A DNA stretch of 64,000 bases from Corynebacterium sp. NML98-0116. GTDB lineage: Bacteria > Actinomycetota > Actinomycetes > Mycobacteriales > Mycobacteriaceae. The translations under genes and the position numbers were made by a program. Shown piece after piece: positions 41,435-50,918 of this stretch (position 1 is its first letter; every line of letters starts with the position of its first letter). The stretch spans positions 107,405-171,404 of the forward strand of contig NZ_CP017639.1 of assembly GCF_001767255.1 (NCBI RefSeq), written 5' to 3'. The notes below the pieces were generated by a model. That model was not told the DNA's origin. It did not search any database and saw nothing but the letters and a program-made list of their open reading frames with translations.

Positions 41435-42862
41435 CTAAAAACGTGCGCACCACGCCGTAGCGCTACGCACATTGGATGCAATTTCGCTAGCAGAAGTCTG
41501 TGCGTGGCCGTACGGTGTCCGGGAAGCGAGCCACGCAGCCACCGCGTGTACCTGAACCGACTGGGCCAAAAGTAGGACGTCGTCTATCCCGTCGCGCGCC
41601 ACACGAGCCCCAATAATCCCGGCAAGCACATCGCCGGAGCCGGGTGTGGCGGCCCAGGAGGAGCCGGCGTCGATAAGGATGGATTCCTGGCCGTCTGAAA
41701 CGACCGTGGCACGCCCCTTCCGGACCACCGTGCAGCCGAGCGCCCGTGCGCAGTCGGCAGTCTCCTCGACGCGATCGTTGGTCATACCTGTATATAGGCG
41801 TGAAAATTCACCGTCGTGCGGGGTCACCACAACCCGCGCCAACTTACGCGGCGCGCGGGCCACAAGGGTGAGCGCATCCGCGTCGAGCACCACCGGCACA
41901 CCCTGCCGCAACACCCAATCGACGGCAGCATCCGCCTCCCCATCGATCCCGATACCAGGGCCGCACACCCACGCCTGCACCTGACCGGCTTGCTCCAACT
42001 CGCGGGTGGCCACGACCTCCGGCCGCGCCCGTACCACCTCAAGCGCCTGCGCGCCCGCGAACCGCACCATCGCCGGTGTCGCCGTCACCGCCCCAGCCGT
42101 GCACAGCAGCGCCGCGCCCGGATACGTGCCGCTGCCAGCGTGGATGCCGACCACACCGCCTGTGTATTTGTCGTCATCGGCGCCGGGCTCCTTGACGCTC
42201 ACCGGCACCGGGCCCATCGGCCTGATGCCCTCGAGGTCCAGGCCCGTGTTGGGCACCGCGCGGTACGCCCGCACGTGGCTCTCCGGCAGTGGTAGGCCAA
42301 TGTCCGCGCACAGCACATTCCCGCAGCGCGTCGAGAGGGCATGCGCGTAGCGCCACCCGCCGAACGTCACCGTCACGTTGGCCTGCAGCGCGTTGCGGCC
42401 GGCCTTGCCGGTGTCGGCATCCACGCCGCTCGGCACGTCCACGGCCAGCACCTGGTTCGCGTCGATGTCGGCGACAGCGTCGGGCAGGTCGCCGGCCCCG
42501 CCGAGGCCGAAGAGGCCGTCGATAAGGAGGTCGCACGCCCCAGGCTTCTCGACGACCCCACCTCCGGCCCCCACAAACGCATCCAACGCCCGCTGCTGCG
42601 CCCTGCCCAGCGGCAGCCAGGCCTCGACCTGCCATCCCTCCCTGGCGAGCTCCGCCCCCGCGTACAGCGCATCCCCACCGTTGCCGCCCGGGCCCACCAG
42701 CAACAACACTCGCTCCCGCGGCCCCGACATCTCGCGCGCCACGCGCGCCACAGCATGCGCGGCGCGTTGCATCAACGCATCTGGAGACGCCTCAGCGGCA
42801 AGGAGGGGAGCTTCCGCGGCTCGAATCTCCGCGGCGGAATAGGCAAACGGTGCAGCAAACAT
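41435..42862 (-). CDS. nnr: Bifunctional NAD(P)H-hydrate repair enzyme
   Basis: 475 residues. The N-terminal half is the YjeF epimerase (LLLVGPGGNGGDALYAGAEL, LAVDVPSGVDADTG), the C-terminal half the ADP/ATP-dependent dehydratase (GGVVGIHAGSGTYPGAALLC, CGPGIG, VLDADALTLVA, VTPHDGEFSRLY, AGSSWAATPGSGDVLAGIIG). Together they restore damaged NAD(P)HX; cytosolic. The domain order and length are standard. ATG 42862 is 16 bases from the stop of the nei-type gene, so the two may be co-transcribed. Confidence 0.95.
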   Translation of the reverse strand: MFAAPFAYSAAEIRAAEAPLLAAEASPDALMQRAAHAVARVAREMSGPRERVLLLVGPGGNGGDALYAGAELAREGWQVEAWLPLGRAQQRALDAFVGAGGGVVEKPGACDLLIDGLFGLGGAGDLPDAVADIDANQVLAVDVPSGVDADTGKAGRNALQANVTVTFGGWRYAHALSTRCGNVLCADIGLPLPESHVRAYRAVPNTGLDLEGIRPMGPVPVSVKEPGADDDKYTGGVVGIHAGSGTYPGAALLCTAGAVTATPAMVRFAGAQALEVVRARPEVVATRELEQAGQVQAWVCGPGIGIDGEADAAVDWVLRQGVPVVLDADALTLVARAPRKLARVVVTPHDGEFSRLYTGMTNDRVEETADCARALGCTVVRKGRATVVSDGQESILIDAGSSWAATPGSGDVLAGIIGARVARDGIDDVLLLAQSVQVHAVAAWLASRTPYGHAQTSASEIASNVRSATAWCARF

Positions 42863-42878
42863 TCCGCCATTCTACGCG

Positions 42879-43673
42879 CTATTCCGCCTGGCAGGAGGGG
42901 CACCAGAACAAATTGCGGCCCTCGTACTTGCGCACCTCGATTGGTGTGCCACAAACAAAGCAGGGCTCGCCGGCGCGGCGGTACACGTAGACCTCACCGC
43001 CGTGGTCGTCCTTCCGGGGTGGTCTGTCCATCGCCTCGGGGCTGTGCTCGGGGCGCACAGTATCTATCCGGCCGTGCTCCACCCCGTACTCCATCAGCTC
43101 GCGCACGTCCTGCCACAGGCGCAGGAACGCCTCGTGGTCCAACGCGCGGCCCGGCACGAACGGGGAAATACCCAGGCGGAACAGCGGCTCCGCACGGTAT
43201 ATATTGCCCACGCCCGCGAAGTACTGCTGGTCCATCATCAATGACCCAATCGTGCGTCTCGACGCCCGCACCCTCTCCCACAGCGCCTCCGGGTCCGCGT
43301 CCGGGTCAAGGGGGTCTTCGCCGCTGCGGTCCAGAATCACCTGCTCCTCCGGTGGGGAGACGTAGCGGCAGTACTGCGGGCCGCGCAGGTTCGCCGCCAC
43401 GTCCTCGTTGGCCAGCCGCAGCCGGATCTGGCCCCACACGTCCTCCGCCGGTTCGAAACGGAAGGAACCAATCAGGCCCAGGTGCACATGCACCGTCGCC
43501 GTGGAGAACTCCAGGAACAGGTGCTTGCCCACCGCGCGGGCCTCCGTCAGGGTGGCGCCAGCGAGCGGGGAGACGTCGAAACGTCCTTGCGGGGAGGAAA
43601 TCTCGATGGGCTGCCCCGCAAACGTGTCGTTCAAGTGGCGGGCGAGGCGGTGGATGACGTGGCCTTCGGGCAT
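42879..43673 (-). CDS. nei: Fpg/Nei-family DNA glycosylase (endonuclease VIII-like)
   Basis: 264 residues. Starts PEGH (catalytic P2, E3 in MPEGHVIHRLARHL), followed by the beta-sandwich with HVHLGLIGSFRF, the helix-two-turn-helix region (QQYFAGVGNIYRAEPLFRLG) and the C-terminal zinc finger CFVCG...WCPSC. This is the Nei1/Nei2 type that removes oxidised pyrimidines and nicks the abasic site. All catalytic and zinc residues are present. In an operon-like arrangement with nnr. Confidence 0.93.
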   Translation of the reverse strand: MPEGHVIHRLARHLNDTFAGQPIEISSPQGRFDVSPLAGATLTEARAVGKHLFLEFSTATVHVHLGLIGSFRFEPAEDVWGQIRLRLANEDVAANLRGPQYCRYVSPPEEQVILDRSGEDPLDPDADPEALWERVRASRRTIGSLMMDQQYFAGVGNIYRAEPLFRLGISPFVPGRALDHEAFLRLWQDVRELMEYGVEHGRIDTVRPEHSPEAMDRPPRKDDHGGEVYVYRRAGEPCFVCGTPIEVRKYEGRNLFWCPSCQAE

Positions 43674-43735
43674 TGGACTCTGCTACTCCTTATATCTCAC
43701 CGATTAAGGTACAGTGCGCACCCGCTTCCGCTCCG

Positions 43736-43842
43736 GTCGACCTCTTAGCGTCGACCAATGCAGGTCACGGCAATTTGGGGCTTTTCGACGCCAAAAACCT
43801 GATTTCGCCCTGACCAGGGTTGGTCGACCGTAAGAGGTCGAC
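43736..43842. repeat. 107-bp element with 23-bp inverted repeats
   Basis: Arms GTCGACCTCTTA-GC-GTCGACCAA (43736-43758) and TTGG...TCGAC (43820-43842) pair at 21 of 23 positions. Between them lie CAATTTGGGGCTTTTCGACG and CCTGATTTCGCCC. Part of the interior and right arm recurs at 22983-23046. It has the look of a small non-autonomous element; no target duplication is obvious. Confidence 0.6.
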
Positions 43843-43910
43843 GGGAACCAACCCCGCCCCAACGTGCACAAATAGAGATGCGCGGGCTGGCCCGGTATAC
43901 TTCAGGTTCC

Positions 43911-45404
43911 ATGCCATATAGCGTTGGATTTGATCGGGATAAGTACATTGCGATGCAGTCGGAGCACATTTCGGCCCGACGAAAAGCAATTGGGGGAAAG
44001 CTCTACCTAGAGATGGGTGGCAAGCTCTTCGACGACAATCATGCCTCCCGCGTGCTGCCGGGGTTTACGCCGGATAACAAGATTGCGATGTTGGACCGCA
44101 TCAAGGATGAGGTCGAGATCGTGATCGCGTTTAATGCGGGTGACGTGGTGCGCCAGAAGATGCGGGCGGACCTCGGGATTTCCTACGAGGAGGACGTGCT
44201 GCGCCTCGTGGACGTGTTCCGGGAGCGAGGGTTCCTCGTCGAGAATGTGGTGGTGACCCAGCTGGAGGGTGAGAACCCGCTGGTGGAGGCGTTCATTGAG
44301 AGGCTGCAGCGTCTGGGCCTGACGGTGTCGCGCCACTACATGATTGCCGGGTACCCGCACGATACGCAGCGCATCGTATCCGAGGAGGGCTTCGGCCGCA
44401 ACGAGTACGTGGAGACGTCCCGCGACCTGATCGTGATGACGGCACCGGGCCCGGGCTCCGGCAAGCTGGCCACGTGCCTGAGCCAGATCTACCACGAGCA
44501 CCGTCGCGGTATTAACGCTGGCTACGCCAAGTTTGAGACGTTCCCCATCTGGAACTTGCCGCTGTCGCACCCGGTGAACCTCGCGTACGAGGCCGCGACG
44601 GCCGACCTTGATGACGTCAACGTGATCGACCAGTACCACCTGGACGCCTACGGGGAGACCGTCACCAGCTACAACCGTGATATCGAAGTGTTCCCGCTGC
44701 TCAAGGCGCTGCTGCGTGAGGTGACGGGGGAGGAGCCGTACCAGTCACCGACGGACATGGGCGTGAACATGGCGGGCTACTGCATTAGTGATGACGCCGC
44801 CTGCCGCCACGCCGCGAAGCAGGAGATCGTGCGCCGCTACTACAAGACGCTCGTGGACGAGCGCCGCGACGACTCCGACCACACCGTCTCCGACCGGATC
44901 CTGAACATCATGCGCAAGGCGGAGGTGACCCCGCAGGACCGCGTGGTGGTCGCTCCGGCCCTGGAGGTCGCACAAACCACCGGCACGCCGGGCGCTGCGC
45001 TGGAGCTGCCTGACGGCACCATCGTGACCGGCAAGACCACGGACCTGTTGGGCCCGTCGGCGGCGGTGCTGCTCAACGCGCTGAAGGTGCTCGCGGGGAT
45101 CGACGACTCCGTCCACCTCCTGTCGCCGGATTCCATCGAGCCGATCCAGACGCTGAAGACGCGCCACCTCGGGTCCGTGAACCCGCGGCTACATACTGAT
45201 GAGGTGCTCATTGCGTTGTCGGTGTCGGCGTCGACAAGCAGTGATGCGGCGGCGGCGCTGGAGCAGCTGAAGAACCTGCGCGGCTGCGACGCGCACACCA
45301 GCACCATTCTTGGCTCCGTCGACGAGGGCATTTTCCGTAACCTGGGCGTGCTAGTGACCTCGGAGCCGAAGTACTGGAAGAAGGGGCTCTACCACAAGCG
45401 CTAA
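43911..45404 (+). CDS. DUF1846 family protein
   Basis: 497 residues. Corresponds closely to the DUF1846 family: [72 protein letters not shown] (P-loop-like PGPGSGK), [32 protein letters not shown] and C-terminal [10 protein letters not shown]. Function is not firmly established; the PGSGK loop suggests nucleotide or phosphate binding. ATG 43911 is ten bases after TATACT, a strong -10, so the leader is very short. Confidence 0.85.
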   Translation: MPYSVGFDRDKYIAMQSEHISARRKAIGGKLYLEMGGKLFDDNHASRVLPGFTPDNKIAMLDRIKDEVEIVIAFNAGDVVRQKMRADLGISYEEDVLRLVDVFRERGFLVENVVVTQLEGENPLVEAFIERLQRLGLTVSRHYMIAGYPHDTQRIVSEEGFGRNEYVETSRDLIVMTAPGPGSGKLATCLSQIYHEHRRGINAGYAKFETFPIWNLPLSHPVNLAYEAATADLDDVNVIDQYHLDAYGETVTSYNRDIEVFPLLKALLREVTGEEPYQSPTDMGVNMAGYCISDDAACRHAAKQEIVRRYYKTLVDERRDDSDHTVSDRILNIMRKAEVTPQDRVVVAPALEVAQTTGTPGAALELPDGTIVTGKTTDLLGPSAAVLLNALKVLAGIDDSVHLLSPDSIEPIQTLKTRHLGSVNPRLHTDEVLIALSVSASTSSDAAAALEQLKNLRGCDAHTSTILGSVDEGIFRNLGVLVTSEPKYWKKGLYHKR

Positions 45405-45414
45405 ACTCGTGGGC

Positions 45415-46323
45415 ATGACGAGCAAGATCCTCCTGTATTACAAGTTCCAGCCCATCGCGGACCCGGACGCGGTACGCCTCTGGCAGCGCGACCTCTGCGA
45501 GGGCCTGGGACTGACCGGCCGCATCCTGATCTCGAAGGACGGTATCAACGGCACCGTCGGCGGTGACATTAAGGCCTGCAAGACCTACGTGAAGAAGACG
45601 AAGGAGTACTTCCGGGGCATCGAGTTCAAGTGGTCCGAGGGCGGCGCGGAGGACTTCCCGAAGCTGTCGGTCAAGGCGCGCGATGAGATCGTGGCGTTCG
45701 GCGCGCCGGGCGAGCTGAAGGTCGACGAGCACGGTGTCGTCGGAGGCGGCACACACCTGAAGCCGGAGGAGGTCAACGAGCTGGTGGCCAACAACCCGGA
45801 TGTTGTGTTTTTCGACGGCCGCAACGCCCGCGAGGCTGAGATTGGCAAGTTTAAGAACGCCGTGGTCCCGGACGTGGAAACCACCCACGACTTCATCAAG
45901 GAGCTGGAGAGCGGCAAGTACGACTGGATGAAGGACAAGCCAGTCATCTCTTATTGCACCGGCGGTATCCGCTGCGAGATCCTGTCCAGCCTGATGAAGA
46001 ACCGCGGCTTCGAGGAGGTCTACCAGATCGACGGCGGCATCGTCCGCTACGGCGAGAAGTACGGCAACTCGGGCCTGTGGGAGGGCTCGCTGTACGTGTT
46101 TGATAAGCGGATGCACACCGAGTTCGGCCCGGAGAATGACCCGGACTATGTGCAGCTTGGCCACTGCGTGCACTGCGGGGCGCCGTCGAACATGTTCTAT
46201 AACTGCGTGAACGAGCCGGAGTGCCGCCACCAGTACTTAAGCTGCGAGGCCTGCCGGGAGGAGAACCCGTACTGCGCAGATTGCGCTAGTGCGTCGCATC
46301 AAGCGCCAGCATCCCAATCGTGA
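45415..46323 (+). CDS. trhO: tRNA uridine(34) hydroxylase (rhodanese-like)
   Basis: 302 residues. N-terminal ferredoxin-like domain ([14 protein letters not shown]), rhodanese domain with catalytic-loop Cys in [12 protein letters not shown] and [12 protein letters not shown], and a C-terminal cysteine cluster ([26 protein letters not shown]). This matches YceA/TrhO, which hydroxylates U34 of certain tRNAs using O2 or prephenate-derived routes. ATG 45415 is favoured; GTG 45409 is two codons upstream. The 3' end overlaps the convergent membrane gene by 38 bases. Confidence 0.92.
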   Translation: MTSKILLYYKFQPIADPDAVRLWQRDLCEGLGLTGRILISKDGINGTVGGDIKACKTYVKKTKEYFRGIEFKWSEGGAEDFPKLSVKARDEIVAFGAPGELKVDEHGVVGGGTHLKPEEVNELVANNPDVVFFDGRNAREAEIGKFKNAVVPDVETTHDFIKELESGKYDWMKDKPVISYCTGGIRCEILSSLMKNRGFEEVYQIDGGIVRYGEKYGNSGLWEGSLYVFDKRMHTEFGPENDPDYVQLGHCVHCGAPSNMFYNCVNEPECRHQYLSCEACREENPYCADCASASHQAPASQS

Positions 46324-46768
46324 CCGTCAGCCACCACATGGTGAACGGCACGATGGGCAGCCAGAACACGCCCATCCAGGGGATCCAGCGCTCGTAGCGG
46401 TTGAGCTTGCGCACCATCAGCACCGCGCAGGTGAGTAGGCCCGCCACCGGCGGAATCGAGGTGACGACGGCCCACCACGTCCGCCACGACTCGGTGCACA
46501 GCCACGCCGCGTCCCCGGCCTCGCACAGGGGGCCGCCCTGCACGCGGGCGACGGCGGCGAGTGCCCACGCGAACAGCAGCGTGCCAAGCACCGTCACCAC
46601 CGCAAGCGTGATCGCCTGCTTCGTCGACGCCTTGTTGCGCCGCGCGACCTCCAGCGGGTCCGGCTCTAAGGCCAGCTCGTCGAAGCTGGCCGGTTCCGGC
46701 CGGACGCGGGAGAAGCGGTCCGCGCCGGAATGCAGATCGTTTTCGGGGTGGTCAAACACGTCAGCCAT
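46286..46768 (-). CDS. Membrane protein with charged N-terminus
   Basis: 160 residues: about 45 charged N-terminal residues, then four membrane helices ([68 protein letters not shown]). ATG 46768 lies two bases after the stop of the universal stress gene, so co-expression is likely. No family recognised. Its end overlaps trhO by 38 bases. Confidence 0.7.
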   Translation of the reverse strand: MADVFDHPENDLHSGADRFSRVRPEPASFDELALEPDPLEVARRNKASTKQAITLAVVTVLGTLLFAWALAAVARVQGGPLCEAGDAAWLCTESWRTWWAVVTSIPPVAGLLTCAVLMVRKLNRYERWIPWMGVFWLPIVPFTMWWLTVTIGMLALDATH

Positions 46769-46770
46769 GG

Positions 46771-47731
46771 TTAGTGCTTCCCTCGTGGGTACACGATGAC
46801 GGGCACCGGGGCGAAGCGGATGAACTCGCCCTCGCGGGTGCCAACGAACACGCGCTTGAGCGGGCCCGAGGACTTCGAGCCCAGGCACAAAATGTCGCCC
46901 TTCTTCCACTTCACCGAGTCGATGGCCTTCTTCCAACCCTTGCCGGTGGCGACGAAGTTGGAGACGTCGAGACGCTCGGTGTGCTCCGGCCCGAGGTGTT
47001 CCGCGACAGCAAACGCCGAGTCGCGTGCGCGGTCCAACAGGCCGAGCGCGGCCTCGTTCCACTCCATCTGGTCTTCCTGGTCATCGAAACCGCCGCCCTC
47101 GCTGGGGGAAAACGCGATGATGCGCAGCGGGACGTCGAGAAGGCTGGCGAGCGTGGTGGCGTACGCCAGGCCGGAGAAGCTCGGTTGCACCGCGCCAGAG
47201 TCGATGAGCGAGTAGGTGACGCGGGTGATGCCCTTCTTCGAAAGCTGCACGCCCTTCGGCGCCAGGCCCAGCGGAAGCGGGGGAGGAGTGCATCATCTCG
47301 TCCGCGTCGGAGGTCGGCCGGAAACGGCCCTTCGACGTCTTCGACTTCGAGCCGAGCAGCAAAATATCAGCCTCAAAACCGTCCGCCATCTCGAACAGGC
47401 ACTCCGCGAGGCTGCCGCGCTCCAGCACCTGCGCCACCGGGTCCGCCCACTGCGAACGCGGCAACTCGTGCTTCAGCGCCTTCGTGGCCTTCTCGCTGAT
47501 GGTGTCTCGCTGCTTCTGCAGCCACTTGTCGTACTTCTTCGACGACAGCGACTTCGTCCACGAACCCGACACCGACGCCGCAACCCGCACCGTCACGGGC
47601 AGGCTCCGCCCCAGCCAGGCGGCGAACTCGATCGCCTCCGAGTTGGAAGCATCCCAACCGACGAGCACTCGAAGTGGGCGCTCAGACTCAAAGGACTGGG
47701 CTAGTTCAGAAGAGAAAGATCGTGGCGCCAT
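46771..47731 (-). pseudogene. Tandem universal stress protein, frameshifted
   Basis: Two UspA-like domains. Frame one: RVLVGWDASNSEAIEFAAWL...ADILLLGSKSKTSKGRFRP; frame two: QLSKKGITRVTYSLID, ILCLGSKSSGPLKRVFVGTR, PVPVIVYPRGK. The break is at a run of five C on the coding strand (47279-47283): removing one C joins HSSP to LPLGLAPKGV and restores a single frame of about 320 residues. Because both domains are otherwise intact this may be an assembly error or a recent mutation. Function of Usp proteins: stress survival, nucleotide binding. Confidence 0.7.
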
Positions 47732-47745
47732 ACCGACCTAGTGTA

Positions 47746-48195
47746 TTAGCTTTCCGGGTTCGCGTAGACGTCTGCCAGGGTATTAATTGCCTCGGTGGCG
47801 GCGTCGAGCTGCTGCAGCGAGGCGTCATCAAGCGTGGCGAGCATATCCGCGAGGTACTGCGTGCGTTCCTTGCCCACTCGCCTCAGCTCGCGTTTGCCCT
47901 GGTCAGTCAGGTCGACGAGCACGCCGCGCCTGTCCTCCGCGGAGCGCGTGCGGTGCACGAGGCCGCGCTTCTCCAGTTGGTTGATGGTGTTCGAGGCCGT
48001 CGGCATCCGCACGCCCTCTGACGTGGCGATATGGCTGATCCGGCTCGGCCCTTCCACCTCGAGGCGACGCAAGATCGAAAGCTGGGGGCCGGTGAGGTCG
48101 GAGCGTTCCGTATTTCGGAAATACGCGACATACAAACTCGTCATCGCCGGGCGAATACGCTGTGCCAACTCCAACGGGTCAGGACGATCAGCCAT
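47746..48195 (-). CDS. MarR-family transcriptional regulator
   Basis: 149 residues, winged HTH: LTGPQLSILRRLEVEGPSRI, HIATSEGVRMPTASNTINQL, EKRGLVHRTRSAEDRRGVLV. The wing DRRGVLV and dimer helices at both ends are typical. Binds DNA as a dimer, often responding to phenolic compounds or oxidants. Divergent from the DUF5318 gene by about 100 bases; targets unknown. Confidence 0.9.
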   Translation of the reverse strand: MADRPDPLELAQRIRPAMTSLYVAYFRNTERSDLTGPQLSILRRLEVEGPSRISHIATSEGVRMPTASNTINQLEKRGLVHRTRSAEDRRGVLVDLTDQGKRELRRVGKERTQYLADMLATLDDASLQQLDAATEAINTLADVYANPES

Positions 48196-48292
48196 AAGGA
48201 CCTGCCTTGTACAAAAGAGACGAACAAAACGTGCAACGCATCATTCTATACATAGGCGAAGGAAACTATGTTGTTGCGCTAGTATGGCGGCG

Positions 48293-48655
48293 ATGTTCAC
48301 CTACCAGCACGAAGTTTCGCACGAATGGCAACGCCGGGCGGCCCTTCGCGCCTATCACGCCGGGCACATTCCCAGAGAAGAGCTTTGCGACGCCGACTTC
48401 CTTCTCCGCGCAGCCGCAGAACATCACGGAGAGGCGTCGAAAAGAAACTGCCCAATTTGCGGCCGTGACTTGCGAGAAGTGCGCTGGGTGTACAGCGAAA
48501 AGCTTGGACGTCGCACCGGCACCGCACGCAGCGAGGCCGAGATTGACACCCTTGTGGGTGAGGTCGGCCCAATCACCGTGCACAAGGTGGAAGTGTGCCC
48601 CCACTGCCACTGGAACCACTTGTTGCAAGAATGGACCGCCACTCCAGTGCGGTAA
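48293..48655 (+). CDS. DUF5318 protein (zinc-ribbon-like)
   Basis: 120 residues, conserved in Corynebacteriales. Two CxxC pairs (NCPICGRDL and VCPHCHWNH) suggest zinc binding. ATG 48293 lies seven bases after TAGTAT, a -10, so probably leaderless; an extended reading upstream covers the MarR gene antisense and is spurious. Sits just before the penicillin-binding protein gene, as commonly seen in this order. Function unknown. Confidence 0.8.
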   Translation: MFTYQHEVSHEWQRRAALRAYHAGHIPREELCDADFLLRAAAEHHGEASKRNCPICGRDLREVRWVYSEKLGRRTGTARSEAEIDTLVGEVGPITVHKVEVCPHCHWNHLLQEWTATPVR

Positions 48656-48718
48656 AAACGCCCGGTACGGGTAGTGTGTGCTGTAGCAATTCTGTAGGTG
48701 ATCGTACAGGGACAATGT

Positions 48719-50908
48719 GTGACTAACGTAGACGAGAAAACCAAGACCCCATCCAAGTCCCGGTCGCGGACGGGCCAATGGGTCCTAGCCATGCTCCTGC
48801 TCGTGGTGTTGCTGGCCAGCATCCCAGCTGTGTGGTTTATCTGGAACTACCAGCGGGCGAACATCCCGGAGCCGCATGAGATCGAAACGGCGCAGATCTC
48901 AAACCTCTACTTTAACGACGGCAAAACCGACCTGGCTCGCATCGTGCCGCCGGAGGGCAACCGCGTTCAGATCCCGCTGGAGCAGGTGCCAGTTGACGTG
49001 CAAAACGCCGTCCTCGCTGCCGAGGACCGCGACTTCTGGGACAACTCCGGCTTCTCCTTCACCGGCTTCGGTCGCGCCGTGATCGGCCAGATTACCGGCA
49101 ACGCATCAGCCGGTGGTGGCTCCACGATTACGCAGCAGTACGTGAAGAACGCCCTGGTCGGCAATGAGCACTCCTATGAGCGCAAGGCCAAGGAGCTGGT
49201 GTACTCCATCAAGATGACCCACTCTTGGACCAAGGAAGAAATCCTCAACGCCTACCTCAACACCGTCTACTTCGGGCGCAACGCATACGGCATCGAGGCT
49301 GCTGCGCACGCATTCTTCGACAAGCCGGCCAGCGAGCTGACGCTGGAGGAGGGCGGCGTGCTTGCGTCCTCCATCCAGCTGCCGAGCCAGCTCGACCCGT
49401 GGACCAACCCTGATGGCGCGAAAGCCCGCTGGAACTACGTGATGGATGGGCTCGTTGAGACGAACAAGCTCGACCCTGCGAAGCGCGCCGGGCTGCAGTA
49501 CCCGGAGACCCGCGATCCGGCGACCTACTCGGCCTACACCGAGGCCAGCGGCCCGAACGGCCTGATTAAGAACCAGGTGATGACGGAGCTGGCCACCATT
49601 GGCATCTCCGAGTCGGACCTTACCAACCGTGGTTTGAAGATCACCACCACGATTGACCCGAACTCGCAGGCAGAGGTCGAGCGGATTTCCCGCGAGCAGC
49701 TTTCGCTCCTGCAGGACGACGCCCGCACCGGCGTCGTGGCCATCGACCCGAAGACGGGCGCAGTACGCGCCTACTACGGCGGCGACGACCCCTCCGGCTG
49801 GGACTACGCCAACGCAGGTCTGCAGACCGGTTCCACCTTCAAGATCTTCGCGCTGGCCGCGGCGCTGCAGCAGGGCATCCCGCTCAACGCGATGTACTCG
49901 GCAACCCCTGTGACGCTGCCGGGTGGCCACGTGGTGACGAACTGGGACGGCGGCGGCGCAGGCATGATCTCCATGCTGGATGCCACCCGCACCTCCTCGA
50001 ACACCGCGTTCATGCGCATTCAGGATGACCTGGATAACACCACGCAGGACACCGCGGACATGGCGCACGCTCTCGGCGTGGCCCGCTCCATCCCAGGTAT
50101 CCCGGTGACGCTGCGTGAAAACGGTGGCCAGCCCTACGAGGGCATCGTGCTGGGCCAGTACCAGTCCCGCGTGCTCGATATGGCTACGGCGGTGTCCACG
50201 TTGACGAACCGCGGCCTGGCGCACCCGACACACTTCGTGCAGCGCGTCACCGACGCCTACGGCGAGGTCCTCTACGAGTTCGACCCGGGCTACACGGAGC
50301 GCCGTGTTTCCCAGCAAGTCGCCGACAACGTGATTAAGGCGATGCAGTCCGTCGTCCCGTACTCCAACGCCGTGTTGGCCGGCGGCCGTCCGTCGGCCGC
50401 GAAGACCGGTACTGCCCAGCTGGGCAACACCGGCCTGAACAAGGACGCCTGGACCGTCGGCTCGACGCCGCAGCTCGCCGTGGCCGTGTGGGTGGGCACT
50501 GCCGACAACACCTCGGCCATCTTCAACTCCTACGGCGGCAACATGTTCGGCGCCGACACCCCGGGCCGGATCTGGAAGAACGTGCTGGACTCCCTCCTGC
50601 AGGGCCAGGACTTCGAGTACTTCCCTGAGGCATCCCCGGTGTACTGGGGCGTCCACCCCTACTCGGGCGGCGTGAACCTGGGCGGCTACTACGGTGGCTT
50701 CTCCGGTAATTCGACCACGGGTGCTCCGGCTGATGCGGCGTCGCCAAGCGCCGACGCCAACGCGCCGACGGGCGAGGCCGGACCTGGCCAGCCGGCGGCA
50801 CCAGCCCCCGCACCGGCTCCGGCTCCGGCGCCAGCACCGGCGCCCGCGCCGCGGCCGGACCCGGTACAGGACGCAATCGACCAGGTTATAAACGATATCT
50901 TTGGATAA
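48719..50908 (+). CDS. Bifunctional class A penicillin-binding protein
   Basis: 729 residues: a cytoplasmic tail, one membrane helix (VLAMLLLVVLLASIPAVWFI), a GT51 transglycosylase domain with catalytic E102 in LAAEDRDFW and GGGSTITQQYVKNAL, then a transpeptidase domain with STFK (S372), SSNTAF and KTGT (K562). The end is a Pro/Ala-rich repeat (APAPAPAPAPA) of about 30 residues plus a short tail. It polymerises and cross-links peptidoglycan outside the membrane. PonA1-like by position before the GT87 gene and rpsF. GTG 48719 follows GGGA; GTG 48698 is an alternative. Confidence 0.93.
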   Translation: MTNVDEKTKTPSKSRSRTGQWVLAMLLLVVLLASIPAVWFIWNYQRANIPEPHEIETAQISNLYFNDGKTDLARIVPPEGNRVQIPLEQVPVDVQNAVLAAEDRDFWDNSGFSFTGFGRAVIGQITGNASAGGGSTITQQYVKNALVGNEHSYERKAKELVYSIKMTHSWTKEEILNAYLNTVYFGRNAYGIEAAAHAFFDKPASELTLEEGGVLASSIQLPSQLDPWTNPDGAKARWNYVMDGLVETNKLDPAKRAGLQYPETRDPATYSAYTEASGPNGLIKNQVMTELATIGISESDLTNRGLKITTTIDPNSQAEVERISREQLSLLQDDARTGVVAIDPKTGAVRAYYGGDDPSGWDYANAGLQTGSTFKIFALAAALQQGIPLNAMYSATPVTLPGGHVVTNWDGGGAGMISMLDATRTSSNTAFMRIQDDLDNTTQDTADMAHALGVARSIPGIPVTLRENGGQPYEGIVLGQYQSRVLDMATAVSTLTNRGLAHPTHFVQRVTDAYGEVLYEFDPGYTERRVSQQVADNVIKAMQSVVPYSNAVLAGGRPSAAKTGTAQLGNTGLNKDAWTVGSTPQLAVAVWVGTADNTSAIFNSYGGNMFGADTPGRIWKNVLDSLLQGQDFEYFPEASPVYWGVHPYSGGVNLGGYYGGFSGNSTTGAPADAASPSADANAPTGEAGPGQPAAPAPAPAPAPAPAPAPAPRPDPVQDAIDQVINDIFG

Positions 50909-50918
50909 CGGAGCAACG

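Noticed and set aside
47795..48292. N-terminal extension of the DUF5318 gene
   Set aside because: Antisense to the MarR gene; the family start and a leaderless -10 fit ATG 48293.
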